DNA of 64,000 bases from Prochlorococcus sp. AG-355-J23 (GCA_003278705.1 QCDR01000001.1:1-64000), one strand, 5' to 3'; positions 48,287 to 56,054 are shown, counted from the stretch's first letter. Numbers and translations: made by a program. The notes: generated from the sequence alone by a model not told the origin.

Positions 48287-48316
48287 AATTGACTCGCAAC
48301 TATCATAGAGTCAATT
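48287..48316. repeat. Second perfect inverted repeat
   Basis: AATTGACTC, a 12-nt loop, then GAGTCAATT: a perfect 9-bp stem five bases after the previous hairpin, with the same loop length. It could be a minus-strand terminator, an operator or part of an RNA. Confidence 0.55.
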
Positions 48317-48383
48317 CATGTCTTGCAGCATACGTAGAGTGTGCTGACGAGGTTTGGCCTAGATTAATTTTTAGCATGAATTT

Positions 48384-48599
48384 TTAAACTCCCGCTATTT
48401 TTCTTTCCGCTTGTCGTTTTTTTAGAATTGAATAAGCTTGTGAAGCCCATTTTCGAGAAATATCAAATTCGGCTTCTAACTTTTCTTTAAGTAATTTGCC
48501 AATTTTAAATACTTCTACAAATCCTAGATAAATTATTACTAGCAACTTAGTTATGTTTACTGCAACGGCTGCTATCTTTTCAATTCTTTGATCTTGCAT
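48384..48599 (-). CDS. Unrecognised small protein (71 aa)
   Basis: MQDQRIEKIAAVAV begins an amphipathic part. A hydrophobic stretch (VNITKLLVIIYLGFVEVFKIG) is followed by a charged helix (KLLKEKLEAEFDISRKWASQAY) and a basic end (KKRQAERKIAGV). It might be a small membrane-associated or DNA-binding protein of the island. No family is recognised. Confidence 0.6.
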   Translation of the reverse strand: MQDQRIEKIAAVAVNITKLLVIIYLGFVEVFKIGKLLKEKLEAEFDISRKWASQAYSILKKRQAERKIAGV

Positions 48600-48871
48600 T
48601 TGAACTTATCCAAGTCCACTAAAATTAACAGTTGTAAGGAATTATGCAAATATTTTTTCAAATTAAAAATAACTTCTAAAAATACTGCTTTTCTTCCTAG
48701 CCACGACCCACATCACTTAGATCAACTTTCAAAACCTTTTAGAGCAATAGGTCAATTTTAGGGGGAAATCCATTAAGTGTTAGAAAGTCTTATAAGGTTT
48801 TAGAAGAAAAAAGTGCTCATAACTAGAGTTATATACCTAAATCGTAGATATATGGTCTTCAGCACTAATAA

Positions 48872-48914
48872 TTTGGGTGCACTTGGTCGCAGGTTCAAAT
48901 CCTGTCGACTCGAT
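48872..48914 (+). other. Second tRNA-Pro 3'-end fragment, probable attachment site
   Basis: TTTGGG, then GCACTTGGTCGCAGG, then the T-loop TTCAAATCCTG and CGA near the acceptor end. It matches 2095-2138 at 37 of 44 bases and keeps the T-arm better than that copy. There is no 5' half, so it is not a functional tRNA. The surrounding 48600-49055 contains no other recognisable gene. Confidence 0.65.
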
Positions 48915-49055
48915 TATCTTCTGAGCAATCCCTAATATTCCAAAAAAGATTAAATAGCGATTATTTGTATAGCCGTGTATAAATTAGGTCTATTGAAATA
49001 GACATATTCTTGAAAACTGATAATCTATTTCATTAGGATATATTTAGATAATATT

Positions 49056-49823
49056 TTGGATACGTACTTACTCAGCAAATTATTACCTTTAATTTTCTCT
49101 CCATTAGGGATTGTTTTAAGCCTATTATTGATTTTTATTTTTAGAAAAAAAGTAAAATTTATTTACACAGCGTTTATTTTCTTAATTATTTTTAGCAATG
49201 GATTATTTGCTGATATTTTATGGAGACTATTAGAATATCCATGGAAAAGATTAGACTATTCTTTAGTTGCTCCTTCAGATGGAATAGTTGTTTTAAGTGG
49301 TGGAAGGCATTTGCCTCCAGGAAATACAAAAATAATTGAATGGTACGACCCAGATAGGTTTATTGCTGGAATAGATCTTTATAAGGAGAATAAATCAAAT
49401 AGGTTAATTTTTACAGGAGGAATAAATCCTTTAACTTCAGAATTACCTCCAGAAGGAGATATCTATATTAAGGAAGCTATTTCTATGGGGATTCCAAAAG
49501 AAGATTTATTTACCACATATCCTGTTAATAATACTTTTCAAGAAGCTAAAGCAATTAATAAATTACTTAATAATGAATTACCTACAATAGAGAAGAGAAT
49601 CATACTAGTGACAAGTGCCTTTCATATGAAAAGGGCAAAAAAAGTTTTTGAAAGTGAGGGGATAAGGGTTCAACCATATCCTGTAGATTTTAAAAGTAAT
49701 ATAAGTTTTTATTCGTCATTACGTAATCCATTAAACTGGATGCCTAGCTCCTATTCTTTAAATAAAAGCTCTAGTGCAATTAGAGAAATCATTGGAAGAT
49801 TTGTCTATGGAGCGTGGAGATAG
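49056..49823 (+). CDS. YdcF/ElyC-like (DUF218) membrane protein
   Basis: 255 aa from a TTG start. Two N-terminal membrane helices (LLPLIFSPLGIVLSLLLIFIF, FIYTAFIFLIIFSNGLFA) are followed by the DUF218 domain: DGIVVLSGG, RLIFTGG, DLFTTYPVNNTFQEAKAI and ILVTSAFHMKRAKKVFE. ElyC/SanA relatives act in envelope and peptidoglycan or lipid-carrier metabolism. No other Met lies in the first part of the frame, which supports the TTG start. It stands just outside the second tRNA-Pro fragment. Confidence 0.85.
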   Translation: MDTYLLSKLLPLIFSPLGIVLSLLLIFIFRKKVKFIYTAFIFLIIFSNGLFADILWRLLEYPWKRLDYSLVAPSDGIVVLSGGRHLPPGNTKIIEWYDPDRFIAGIDLYKENKSNRLIFTGGINPLTSELPPEGDIYIKEAISMGIPKEDLFTTYPVNNTFQEAKAINKLLNNELPTIEKRIILVTSAFHMKRAKKVFESEGIRVQPYPVDFKSNISFYSSLRNPLNWMPSSYSLNKSSSAIREIIGRFVYGAWR

Positions 49824-49993
49824 ATTTATTAACTAACCTTTTATTAATTTGAAGTTATCCGAATCCTTTTGCAGACTTTCTAGTATTCTTTACTATTAAG
49901 TGCTTCTAGAAATAAAAAAAATTATGAATAAATTACCCGTAAAAAAAATAGTTCCTTTAATTAAATAACTTATTAGAAAGATAATTCGAATTA

Positions 49994-50049
49994 GTAAACC
50001 AAGCATCAATTTGAAATTACTTTTTCGTAAACCACGCATCAGATTGAAA
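49994..50049 (+). repeat. Imperfect 33-bp tandem repeat
   Basis: GTAAACCAAGCATCAATTTG and GTAAACCACGCATCAGATTG start 33 bp apart, just upstream of the frameshifted gene at 50064, and are framed by two AATTCGAA-like boxes. Possibly a regulatory or slippage repeat. Confidence 0.6.
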
Positions 50050-50063
50050 ATTCGAAAGCTTTT

Positions 50064-50869
50064 ATGTCAGAAAAGCCAAAATGGGATCCTTCTTGGGGTT
50101 GGGAAAATAAAATATATTATTTAGGTTCTGAAAGTAAAGATTTTAGGGATTTTTTTAATTGGCCATATGCCTTATATGTAGATGGGAAAATTACTTTCAA
50201 ACCCAATAAGGCAAAACTATGTGCTGGATCTTTTGTGGATGATTTATATTTCGGAAGCCTATCTTATGATGTTTTTTGCAGAAAAAGTAAAAACGGATTC
50301 ATGGATCACTCTTTTTTTGTTTGTAATCGAGATTGGGAAATTTTATCTGAATTCAGGCCATCAAATTACATTACTGAAAAATCCACTTTATTCTCGCGCT
50401 TAAATATTAACTATAGGATGGTTATACCATTTAGGGACCCAGCTTTACTACCAAATGGAAATTTTTCTGTTTGCACAGGAGGATATAGATGGGGAAATAT
50501 ATCGGGGAATTTATGTGAGGTAAAATATGAGGATTCAAAATTTAGCATTACAAAAGAATCTATAATTGAAAACGATATGAGAATTTTCCGGGAATAGAAA
50601 GGGCAACTTTTTGGAATGAATATATGTTTTTTTCAATTAATGGAGGTTGTGTTAATAGCGATGATTTTTGTGGAATACAAGTCGCAAAGTTAAATAAAAA
50701 AGGGCTTTATTCTTATTTCGGAGAAGTTGAAAATTCAAAAGGGCTTTATGGTCCTTCCGTAAATAAGAATTTAATGATGTTATTTTGGTATCAAGGTCTT
50801 TTTAGTATTAATAATCCCTTTAAGCAAAATTTATTCTATTCGTCTGGCAAATGGTCTCTAAAATTTTAA
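50064..50869 (+). pseudogene. Frameshifted glycosidase-like gene
   Basis: The first frame gives 177 aa (MSEKPKWDPSWGWENKIYY... to ENDMRIFRE) and stops at 50597. The second frame continues directly (FPGIERATFWNEYMF ... SSGKWSLKF) to 50869. One extra T in the TTTT near 50588 would join them into a protein of ~267 aa. The content (IPFRDPALLPNGNFSVCTGGY, WNEYMFFSINGGC) resembles five-bladed GH43/GH32-like glycosidases with their RDP motif, but this is tentative. It is either a true recent pseudogene or a homopolymer sequencing error. Confidence 0.65.
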
Positions 50870-51248
50870 TAAATATAAATTTTTCTATTCTTGTAAAAAA
50901 AATATTTTTTAAAGAACAATTTCATTCTATTCACACACAGGATTATGTTTATCCATATGTCACTATTCAATTGGAAGAGTGAGAGGAGGGAGCTAAACTT
51001 ATTTACCAAATATAAAAAATAAATTTTTTACTACATTAATATTAATATTTGATTCACTCAATTAGTTATGAGATTGTTAGGAAAATAATTTTAATTAATC
51101 TCAAATTTATTACTTAGTGCTTTGAGATCACTTATTGGATTTGCTTCTATCAAATGGTCTATAAAGAAAAAAATTTGGTTGTTGAAATACCTTTTTAACC
51201 TATTTAGCTTTTTTTTTTAAGATATAAAGAGTCTAAATTTCTAAAAAA
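50870..51248. other. Intergenic with a possible coding relic
   Basis: 379 bp. The only coding-like part is the minus-strand frame at 51091-51207. The right end must hold the hli promoter. Confidence 0.45.
51091..51207 (-). pseudogene. Possible relic of a small gene
   Basis: An open frame without a start codon reads LNRLKRYFNNQIFFFIDHLI, then EANPISDLKALSNKFEIN and stop. It looks protein-like, but a stop codon lies just upstream in an A-run and no ATG is available. Probably the 3' remnant of a lost gene. Confidence 0.3.
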
Positions 51249-51503
51249 ATGAGTAAATTTAAAGATAACTTTTCAAGCGAAAGCTTTTACCCAGATAGTA
51301 ATTATTATCTTGAACAGGAAAATAGTCTTAAAGAGCCCCCAAGATCAGAAGCTCAAAAATCTCGTATGGGAGAAAATTTTGAATGGCCAAATACTTATTG
51401 GTTTATTGCTGAAAGAACAAATGGAAGGCTTGCAATGATAGGTTTCATGGCTGTCATTATTAACTACACCTTATTCGGATGGATAGCTTATCCAATCCTT
51501 TAA
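51249..51503 (+). CDS. hli: High-light-inducible protein (Hli, one-helix chlorophyll-binding)
   Basis: 84 aa. The C-terminal helix AERTNGRLAMIGFMAVIINY carries the conserved chlorophyll-binding ExxNGRxAMxGF motif of Hli/LHC proteins. The long hydrophilic N-terminus (SESFYPDSNYYLEQENS, RSEAQKSRMGENFEWPN) is the longer type of picocyanobacterial Hli. It sits in the thylakoid membrane and protects photosystem assembly under light or nutrient stress. The next gene starts on the base after its stop codon, so they are co-transcribed. Confidence 0.95.
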   Translation: MSKFKDNFSSESFYPDSNYYLEQENSLKEPPRSEAQKSRMGENFEWPNTYWFIAERTNGRLAMIGFMAVIINYTLFGWIAYPIL

Positions 51504-51731
51504 ATGAGTAATTCTAATTTTGACAAAAATGGTGTAGATGATTCTGGAACACATTGGCTTCAATATGCTGCGTTTGTTGTAACTGCATTTGCCATTTATT
51601 TTGGCTGGGCATTTTTCAATGATGCTAATTTCCACCATTTCGCCATAAAAATATTCAAATTCTGGAATTGTAATGGATATAACCCATTATGTTATTGCGT
51701 AATGCGTTGGAAAGTAGACTTTTATCCTTAG
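51504..51731 (+). CDS. Small membrane protein in operon with hli (75 aa)
   Basis: MSNSNFDKNGVDDSGTHWLQ leads into one membrane helix (YAAFVVTAFAIYFGWAFF). The C-terminal 30 residues (IKIFKFWNCNGYNPLCYCVM...) look less natural. A shifted frame over the same bases would give GIVMDITHYVIA and stop, so a recent frameshift is possible. The ATG follows the hli stop with no gap. Probably another thylakoid protein; no family is recognised. Confidence 0.65.
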   Translation: MSNSNFDKNGVDDSGTHWLQYAAFVVTAFAIYFGWAFFNDANFHHFAIKIFKFWNCNGYNPLCYCVMRWKVDFYP

Positions 51732-51737
51732 AAAATA

Positions 51738-51992
51738 ATGGATAGGTCTTATTGGTTGGTTAATTCAAATAGATCAAGGATGAAGAGGTTTATAGAAAAT
51801 ACAAATAATAAAGATCAATTTTTTGAATATATGTTTATTGATTCTGGGAAGGTTACTTCTATATGAGGCAAAGAACCACCTGTCATAATAACCATATAAG
51901 AATTAAAGAAAGGAGCAGCTAGAGAAAAATGGAAAAAATTAATTACTCAGGGTTTGAGAAGAACCGAGGAAGATAAAAAAATAGAGAGTTAG
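51738..51992 (+). pseudogene. Dead DUF1651-like copy
   Basis: The frame MDRSYWLVNSNRSRMKRFIE ... FFEYMFIDSGKV aligns with the intact gene at 53039-53284 (SYWLINSNRSEVKRF, EYMFIDTGK, KPPI). It is broken by TGA after GKVTSI and TAA after VIITI. The far end (KKWKKLITQGLRR-like) still matches the KGW region. It is a decayed paralogue pointing the opposite way. Confidence 0.8.
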
Positions 51993-52052
51993 GACTGTTA
52001 ATTCTTAATAGGCGATAAATAATACTCAATGACTAACGAATGGAGATTAAAG

Positions 52053-52066
52053 AAGTAAGCGTTTCA
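52053..52066 (-). other. Scrap of the MKRLLL leader
   Basis: AGTAAGCGTTTCAT is identical to the first codons of the secreted-protein gene at 1-234. Here it reads only MKRLLL and stop. A relic at most, and could be chance. Confidence 0.25.
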
Positions 52067-52081
52067 TACTATTAAAATTAT

Positions 52082-52099
52082 TTCGACCAAAGTCGAAAA
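52082..52099. repeat. Short perfect hairpin
   Basis: TTTCGAC, loop CAAA, GTCGAAA: a 7-bp stem with a 4-base loop, downstream of rluF. It may act as a transcription terminator or be an operator-like palindrome. Confidence 0.4.
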
Positions 52100-52165
52100 G
52101 TATCAATATTGCATTTTTGCTAACCAATTTACTTTAACTTCCCAATTACTTTTATTGGTTTTTGA

Positions 52166-52888
52166 TTAGTCATATGTTTTTGAGGAGTTTTCTAGTAATC
52201 TATTTAATTCCAAGAGTTCTTCTTTACTAAGTTCTCTATATTTTCCAGTTGGCAAGTCTAACTTAATATTCATAATTCTTACACGCTTTAATGATCGTAC
52301 TCTATATCCTAAGGCCTCACACATTCTCCTGATCTGACGGTTAAGTCCTTGTGTGAGTATTATTTTAAAATTTCTTGGACCCAATTGTTTTACGAAACAA
52401 TTTTTAGTTTTTGTGTCTAATATTTCAACTCCATTACTCATACTTTGAATAAAGTCGCTATTGATAGGACGATTAACTTTTACAATATATTCTTTTTCAT
52501 GATTATTTCTTGCTCTGAGAATTTTATTTACGATATCTCCATCATTAGTTAAGAAAATCAATCCCTCACTGAGCTTATCTAATCTTCCGATGGGGAAAAT
52601 TCTTTTAGGATATTTAATGAAATCTAGTACATTATTGGGTTCTACTTTTCTATCTGTTGTGCAAACAATTCCTACAGGTTTATTAAAGGCTAAATATATG
52701 TTTTTTTGTCTCTTTGATTTTTCTATTCTTTGACCTTTAACTTCAACTTGGTCACTATCTTCTACTTTAGTTCCAATTTCTGGAATTTTTCCGTTAATAG
52801 TTACCTTTCCTTCTAGTATTAATCTATCTGCTTCTCTTCTAGAACAAAAACCGACTTCACTTAAATATTTATTTATTCTGGTAGCCAT
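52166..52888 (-). CDS. rluF: 23S rRNA pseudouridine synthase RluF-type
   Basis: 240 aa. An N-terminal S4 domain (RINKYLSEVGFCSRREADRL) is followed by the RsuA/RluB/RluF catalytic domain: FPIGRLDKLSEGLIFLTNDG with the catalytic Asp, then HEKEYIVKV and the signature GLNRQIRRMCEALGY, then RIMNI. The RMCE...KRxRIMNI pattern matches E. coli RluF, which modifies U2604 of 23S rRNA, more than RluB. The repeated motif lies 51 nt upstream. Full length and intact. Confidence 0.88.
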   Translation of the reverse strand: MATRINKYLSEVGFCSRREADRLILEGKVTINGKIPEIGTKVEDSDQVEVKGQRIEKSKRQKNIYLAFNKPVGIVCTTDRKVEPNNVLDFIKYPKRIFPIGRLDKLSEGLIFLTNDGDIVNKILRARNNHEKEYIVKVNRPINSDFIQSMSNGVEILDTKTKNCFVKQLGPRNFKIILTQGLNRQIRRMCEALGYRVRSLKRVRIMNIKLDLPTGKYRELSKEELLELNRLLENSSKTYD

Positions 52889-52939
52889 TTTGGATGTTTC
52901 ATTTTATCTGCACTAAAAAAATAATTTACTAATCTCATA

Positions 52940-52960
52940 ATATTTTAGATCAGATGTCAA
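52940..52960 (-). promoter_or_regulatory. Repeated upstream motif, copy 3
   Basis: On the minus strand: TTGACA, TCT, GATCTAAAATAT. The edge is 51 nt from the rluF start codon, the same distance as copy 4 from the SRAP gene. It matches copy 1 at 17 of 21 positions, with the GATCTAAAATA core intact. Confidence 0.5.
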
Positions 52961-53038
52961 TTTTAGTTAATATTTTTCTTTATTGAATTTCAAATTATTT
53001 TCATCAGTAATTTATACCGTACAGATCTAACTCTCATT

Positions 53039-53284
53039 TTAATTCCAATTTTTTTCAATTTTCCTCCATCCCTTAGAAAGTAATCTTTGATAAATTTCTC
53101 TAGCTAAATCTATTTCAACAGAAACTGTATTTGTCATTATTGGTGGTTTGTTTCCTAATCCCCCCACTATTTTTCCAGTATCTATAAACATATATTCAAA
53201 AACTCCATCAATACTCTTATCGTTTTTCATAAATCTTTTAACTTCTGACCTATTTGAATTAATCAACCAATAAGATTTAGGCAT
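53039..53284 (-). CDS. DUF1651-like small protein (81 aa)
   Basis: The pattern SYWLINSNRSEVKRF ... EYMFIDTGKI ... NKPPIMTNTVSVEIDLAREIYQRLLSKGWRK fits the picocyanobacterial DUF1651 family: a VxRF start, a small beta part, then a helix ending in GW. Function is unknown. It lies 32 bp downstream of the SRAP gene and is probably co-transcribed. A dead copy is at 51738-51992 and a more distant relative at 55806-56054. Confidence 0.7.
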   Translation of the reverse strand: MPKSYWLINSNRSEVKRFMKNDKSIDGVFEYMFIDTGKIVGGLGNKPPIMTNTVSVEIDLAREIYQRLLSKGWRKIEKNWN

Positions 53285-53316
53285 TAATCTAACCTTGGAA
53301 TTAGTGAGCGTTCCAT

Positions 53317-53955
53317 TTAAAACAAACTCATTTGATCAGTTTTTTTTTTCTTTACATCCTCTACTAGCCAACCATCAGGGGACCAACTCATCATGATTGT
53401 AAATAATCTTTTTAATTCATCTGCATCTTTAACTTGCTCTGTCCATTGTTCCTCATATCCATTAGGAACGATCACAGGCATGCGCCGATGTAAAGGTTTA
53501 ATTAAATCATTTGGTACAGTTGTTAAAACGCAGCAACTCTCAAGTTCTGCTCCATCTGGTGAAGTCCACTTACTCCAAATCCCGCCCAACCAAAAAGTCT
53601 CATAATTCGATTTTCGAACACGATATTTTTTTTCAAAAAAACCGCTCGCAGGTATTAGGCACCTTTTATGTTTCCAACTTCCACTAAATAATTTTTTTTC
53701 TTCTACGGTTTCTGATCTTGCATTAAATGGTCTTGGTCTCTCTTTATCAAATGGCTCTCTGGCCCAAGGAGAAATAAAACCCCATGTCATAAAAGTAGTC
53801 TTAATTCTTCCTTCGTTTTTAATTACAAGAACAGGATCATTAGGTCTTATTAGACTCTGAGTCTCATATTTAGAATCAAGTCCACTTGGATAGTCTTGTT
53901 TCAAAACCTTTGGCAACTTCTCAAATTTGGTTTTTAGCTCAAATCTTCCGCACAT
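53317..53955 (-). CDS. SOS response-associated peptidase (SRAP; YedK/HMCES)
   Basis: 212 aa. It begins MCGRFELK with the essential Cys2 that crosslinks to abasic sites in single-stranded DNA. Other conserved pieces are RPNDPVLVI, MTWGFISPWA, NARSETVEEKKLF, RCLIPASGFFEKK (active Glu) and HRRMPVIVP (active His). It protects abasic sites at replication forks. Family length and all key residues are present. The repeated motif lies 51 nt upstream. Confidence 0.95.
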   Translation of the reverse strand: MCGRFELKTKFEKLPKVLKQDYPSGLDSKYETQSLIRPNDPVLVIKNEGRIKTTFMTWGFISPWAREPFDKERPRPFNARSETVEEKKLFSGSWKHKRCLIPASGFFEKKYRVRKSNYETFWLGGIWSKWTSPDGAELESCCVLTTVPNDLIKPLHRRMPVIVPNGYEEQWTEQVKDADELKRLFTIMMSWSPDGWLVEDVKKKKTDQMSLF

Positions 53956-54006
53956 TGATTTTTAAAGTATTTTTAAAACTCACTTTAAAAAAATAGTAAA
54001 TTTACC

Positions 54007-54027
54007 TTATTTTAGATCTACTTTCAG
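54007..54027 (-). promoter_or_regulatory. Repeated upstream motif, copy 4
   Basis: On the minus strand: CTGAAA, GTA, GATCTAAAATAA. 18 of 21 positions match copy 1, with the GATCTAAAATAA core intact. The SRAP start is 51 nt further on. Confidence 0.45.
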
Positions 54028-54147
54028 TTTTCTCAAAAAAAAAAACAATTTTTTGATCGTAGACAGTTTTTTATCCAAATTATTAAGAGAAAATATAGAT
54101 ATTGAAAAGCTTCCTCAAATTTAATTTGAATGTTTCAAACTTGAGTT

Positions 54148-54294
54148 ATGACAGATCCTATTCTTTATTTATCTATGTTATTGGGACTTGGAGGAGTTTA
54201 TGTATTAATCTCTTCCTTCCATGATGATGACGATGGTGATGATGATGGAGAAAAATATATTTATAATCTCGAACAAACTTATTTGGCAAGATAG
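54148..54294 (+). CDS. Small membrane protein with acidic tail (48 aa)
   Basis: MTDPILYLSMLLGLGGVYVL forms one membrane helix, followed by a run of Asp (HDDDDGDDDGE) and a short tail. This is a familiar picocyanobacterial small-ORF pattern. Function is unknown. Confidence 0.6.
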   Translation: MTDPILYLSMLLGLGGVYVLISSFHDDDDGDDDGEKYIYNLEQTYLAR

Positions 54295-54543
54295 TTGATT
54301 TGTTTATTAAAACACATTATCTTCAAAAAGTTTTTTCCAAAAAACAGGCTTCCGCTGAAATTCTTTTACCTGAGGCATGGAAATATTTTCTTTTTTTGAA
54401 AAATCTACCTGAAAATTATATTAATTTTTAAATTAGGTTGTTGGTCCTCTATCCGTATATATTTGTGCCTTAAACCGTACATTTTTATTAGTCGATTGAT
54501 AAGCATGACTTGTTAGAACTTAGTTGTAATTGAGATAAATTAA

Positions 54544-54729
54544 ATGCCTTCAACACCAATAAAATCTTGTAATAAATATGTTTTGAGTTACAAAGATTCA
54601 ACAAATAAGACACATGAAGTTGGCTTCTACGCTCGCGATGCATACGATTGCCTAATGCTTGCGAGAGAATTCAAGACTTACGTACATGACAATCCAGGAT
54701 CTGTAATCAGAATCCAACAAAAATTTTGA
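54544..54729 (+). CDS. Conserved-looking small soluble protein (61 aa)
   Basis: MPSTPIKSCNKYVLSYKDST ... ARDAYDCLMLAREFKTYVHD ... VIRIQQKF. It looks like a beta-alpha-beta mini-domain with two Cys. It is followed 11 bp later by the next small gene. Family is not recognised. Confidence 0.7.
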   Translation: MPSTPIKSCNKYVLSYKDSTNKTHEVGFYARDAYDCLMLAREFKTYVHDNPGSVIRIQQKF

Positions 54730-54740
54730 GGAAATTAATT

Positions 54741-54905
54741 ATGAATTTTAAAAGATCACCATTCGCAATTCAAGATAAAAATGCAAGAGATCTTGATAAT
54801 GCAAAAGATTATCCAACAATTGCAGATTTAATGAGAGAACAGAAAGTTCCAGAAGATTACTCAAATACAGTTCACCATCGTAGAGATTTAGACTCTCTCG
54901 GTTAG
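54741..54905 (+). CDS. Small hydrophilic protein (54 aa)
   Basis: GAGGA lies 8 nt before the ATG, a good ribosome site for this genome. The product reads MNFKRSPFAIQDKNARDLDN ... YPTIADLMREQKVPEDYSNT ... RRDLDSLG. Soluble, charged, no family recognised. Probably in operon with the 61-aa gene. Confidence 0.6.
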   Translation: MNFKRSPFAIQDKNARDLDNAKDYPTIADLMREQKVPEDYSNTVHHRRDLDSLG

Positions 54906-54973
54906 TTTACGAGAATGGCTATTTACTAATTTTTAAAATTTAATGATTATGATGGATTAGACTTGCAATTCAT

Positions 54974-55141
54974 TCATAAGATAATATTTTCTTCCTCAAG
55001 TTTATTTTTAAGCTCTATAGGCATATATGCAATATCTTTTTTTATTGCATTTATGGCATCTCTATACTTTTCAGGTTCAGCTAAAAGCATTTTTATTAAA
55101 TTGTATTGACTTTCAATTTCTTCAGAAGAAAATTTTCCCAT
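54974..55141 (-). CDS. Small helical protein (55 aa)
   Basis: MGKFSSEEIESQYNLIKMLL, then AEPEKYRDAINAIKKDIAYM and ELKNKLEEENIIL. Charged helical composition with regular Leu/Ile spacing. No family recognised. Convergent with the genes to its left. Confidence 0.55.
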   Translation of the reverse strand: MGKFSSEEIESQYNLIKMLLAEPEKYRDAINAIKKDIAYMPIELKNKLEEENIIL

Positions 55142-55201
55142 AAAAATTATGTACTACCCTTTTATATTAATTCAACAGTCAAACACACAAAAGATTAACT
55201 A

Positions 55202-55513
55202 TTAGTTAGAGGCTGCTGCAATTTCTTTATGGACGGAAAGAAATTCTTTATCCGTTAGAACTGGTGTAACTTCGATTTCTACGCCAAAATTATCGACCCA
55301 AATACTACTCCATTTCCAAATGTTCTGATGGTTGGAGGATTCAACTATTGCCCAACCATTAGCTCCCTCAGGATTTACTACTCGATTAAGAACTTTAAAC
55401 CCATCAAATTCATCACCTTCGCATCCTCCCTCGACAAAACCCGCAAAAGCTTCTGCCCCTTGCATATGACTTTCTTGATCTGGAAATTGCCAGTGAACGA
55501 TGTAAGTTTGCAT
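55202..55513 (-). CDS. DUF3303-like protein
   Basis: 103 aa. MQTYIVHWQFPDQESHMQGA opens a ferredoxin-like fold, followed by FVEGGCEGDEFDGFKVLNRV, GANGWAIVESSNHQNIWKWS and VEIEVTPVLTDKEF. This pattern fits the DUF3303 family, which resembles small dimeric alpha-beta barrel proteins. Full length, soluble. Role unknown. Confidence 0.75.
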   Translation of the reverse strand: MQTYIVHWQFPDQESHMQGAEAFAGFVEGGCEGDEFDGFKVLNRVVNPEGANGWAIVESSNHQNIWKWSSIWVDNFGVEIEVTPVLTDKEFLSVHKEIAAASN

Positions 55514-55666
55514 GAATAAAATTATTTTCTTAATTATTAATTATCGAATTTAAAAATTAAATAAAAAGTCTTTAAACACTAATTAAAACCTCAGTAACCT
55601 AAGGATAAAAAAACAAAAAAAAAGACTCTTACGAGCCTAGGTGATGGGGACTCTTATAATGACAAA

Positions 55667-55805
55667 TTAAACAGAAACAAACAACCCCACCAATAGGTAA
55701 TTTTAAATACTTACAAACACCATATGTAGTGCTAAGATTTTAAAAAGGCTGGGTGATGGGGATTATCCCGCTTTTTTATTGGGGCGAAGCTAACGCCCTT
55801 TTTTT
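55667..55805 (+). ncRNA. Candidate small RNA ending in tandem hairpins
   Basis: TATAAT at 55655-55660 would give a start near 55667. No ORF follows. The 3' end holds GGGATTATCCC with CTTTTTT, then a strong GC hairpin with seven T. The element GGGTGATGGGGA near 55751 is echoed by AGGTGATGGGGA at 55639, just before the promoter. Inference only. Confidence 0.4.
55782..55805 (+). terminator. Rho-independent terminator
   Basis: GGGCG, loop AAGCTAA, CGCCC, then seven T. It is the most GC-rich hairpin in this part of the window. The ATG of the next gene follows its T-run directly, so that gene needs a promoter inside this stretch or readthrough. Confidence 0.75.
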
Positions 55806-56054
55806 ATGGAAAAATTTACTTTAATCAATAAAGCCAGATCGAGGATTAAAGTATTTGAACCTTTTGAAGATAGTTCTAAGAACTCTTATATGGTTAATGC
55901 AATTTTAATCTCTTATGGTTGCGTTTTTAAGCGATCAAGTAAGCCAGTTATGAAAGGCTCTAGGGTTGAATCTATCTCAGAAGCAAGAAACGAATCTAAA
56001 AAACTTTTAGAGCAAGGGTGGAAAAAAACTTATAGATTCAATAGTTTTTTTTAA
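55806..56054 (+). CDS. DUF1651-like small protein (82 aa)
   Basis: ARSRIKVFEPFEDSSKNSYM ... CVFKRSSKPVMKGSRVESIS, then EARNESKKLLEQGWKK fits the same family as 53039-53284 (xVxxF start, small beta part, helix ending in GW). The ATG lies at the end of a terminator T-run, which is odd; a start further in is possible, but no good Met is near. Confidence 0.6.
   Translation: MEKFTLINKARSRIKVFEPFEDSSKNSYMVNAILISYGCVFKRSSKPVMKGSRVESISEARNESKKLLEQGWKKTYRFNSFF

Noticed and set aside
48690-48840. Gene remnant near the second tRNA fragment
   Set aside because: All frames are interrupted within about 27 codons and nothing recognisable remains.
50946-51023. 25-codon ORF starting MFIHMSLFNW
   Set aside because: Too short and without a ribosome site or conserved pattern.
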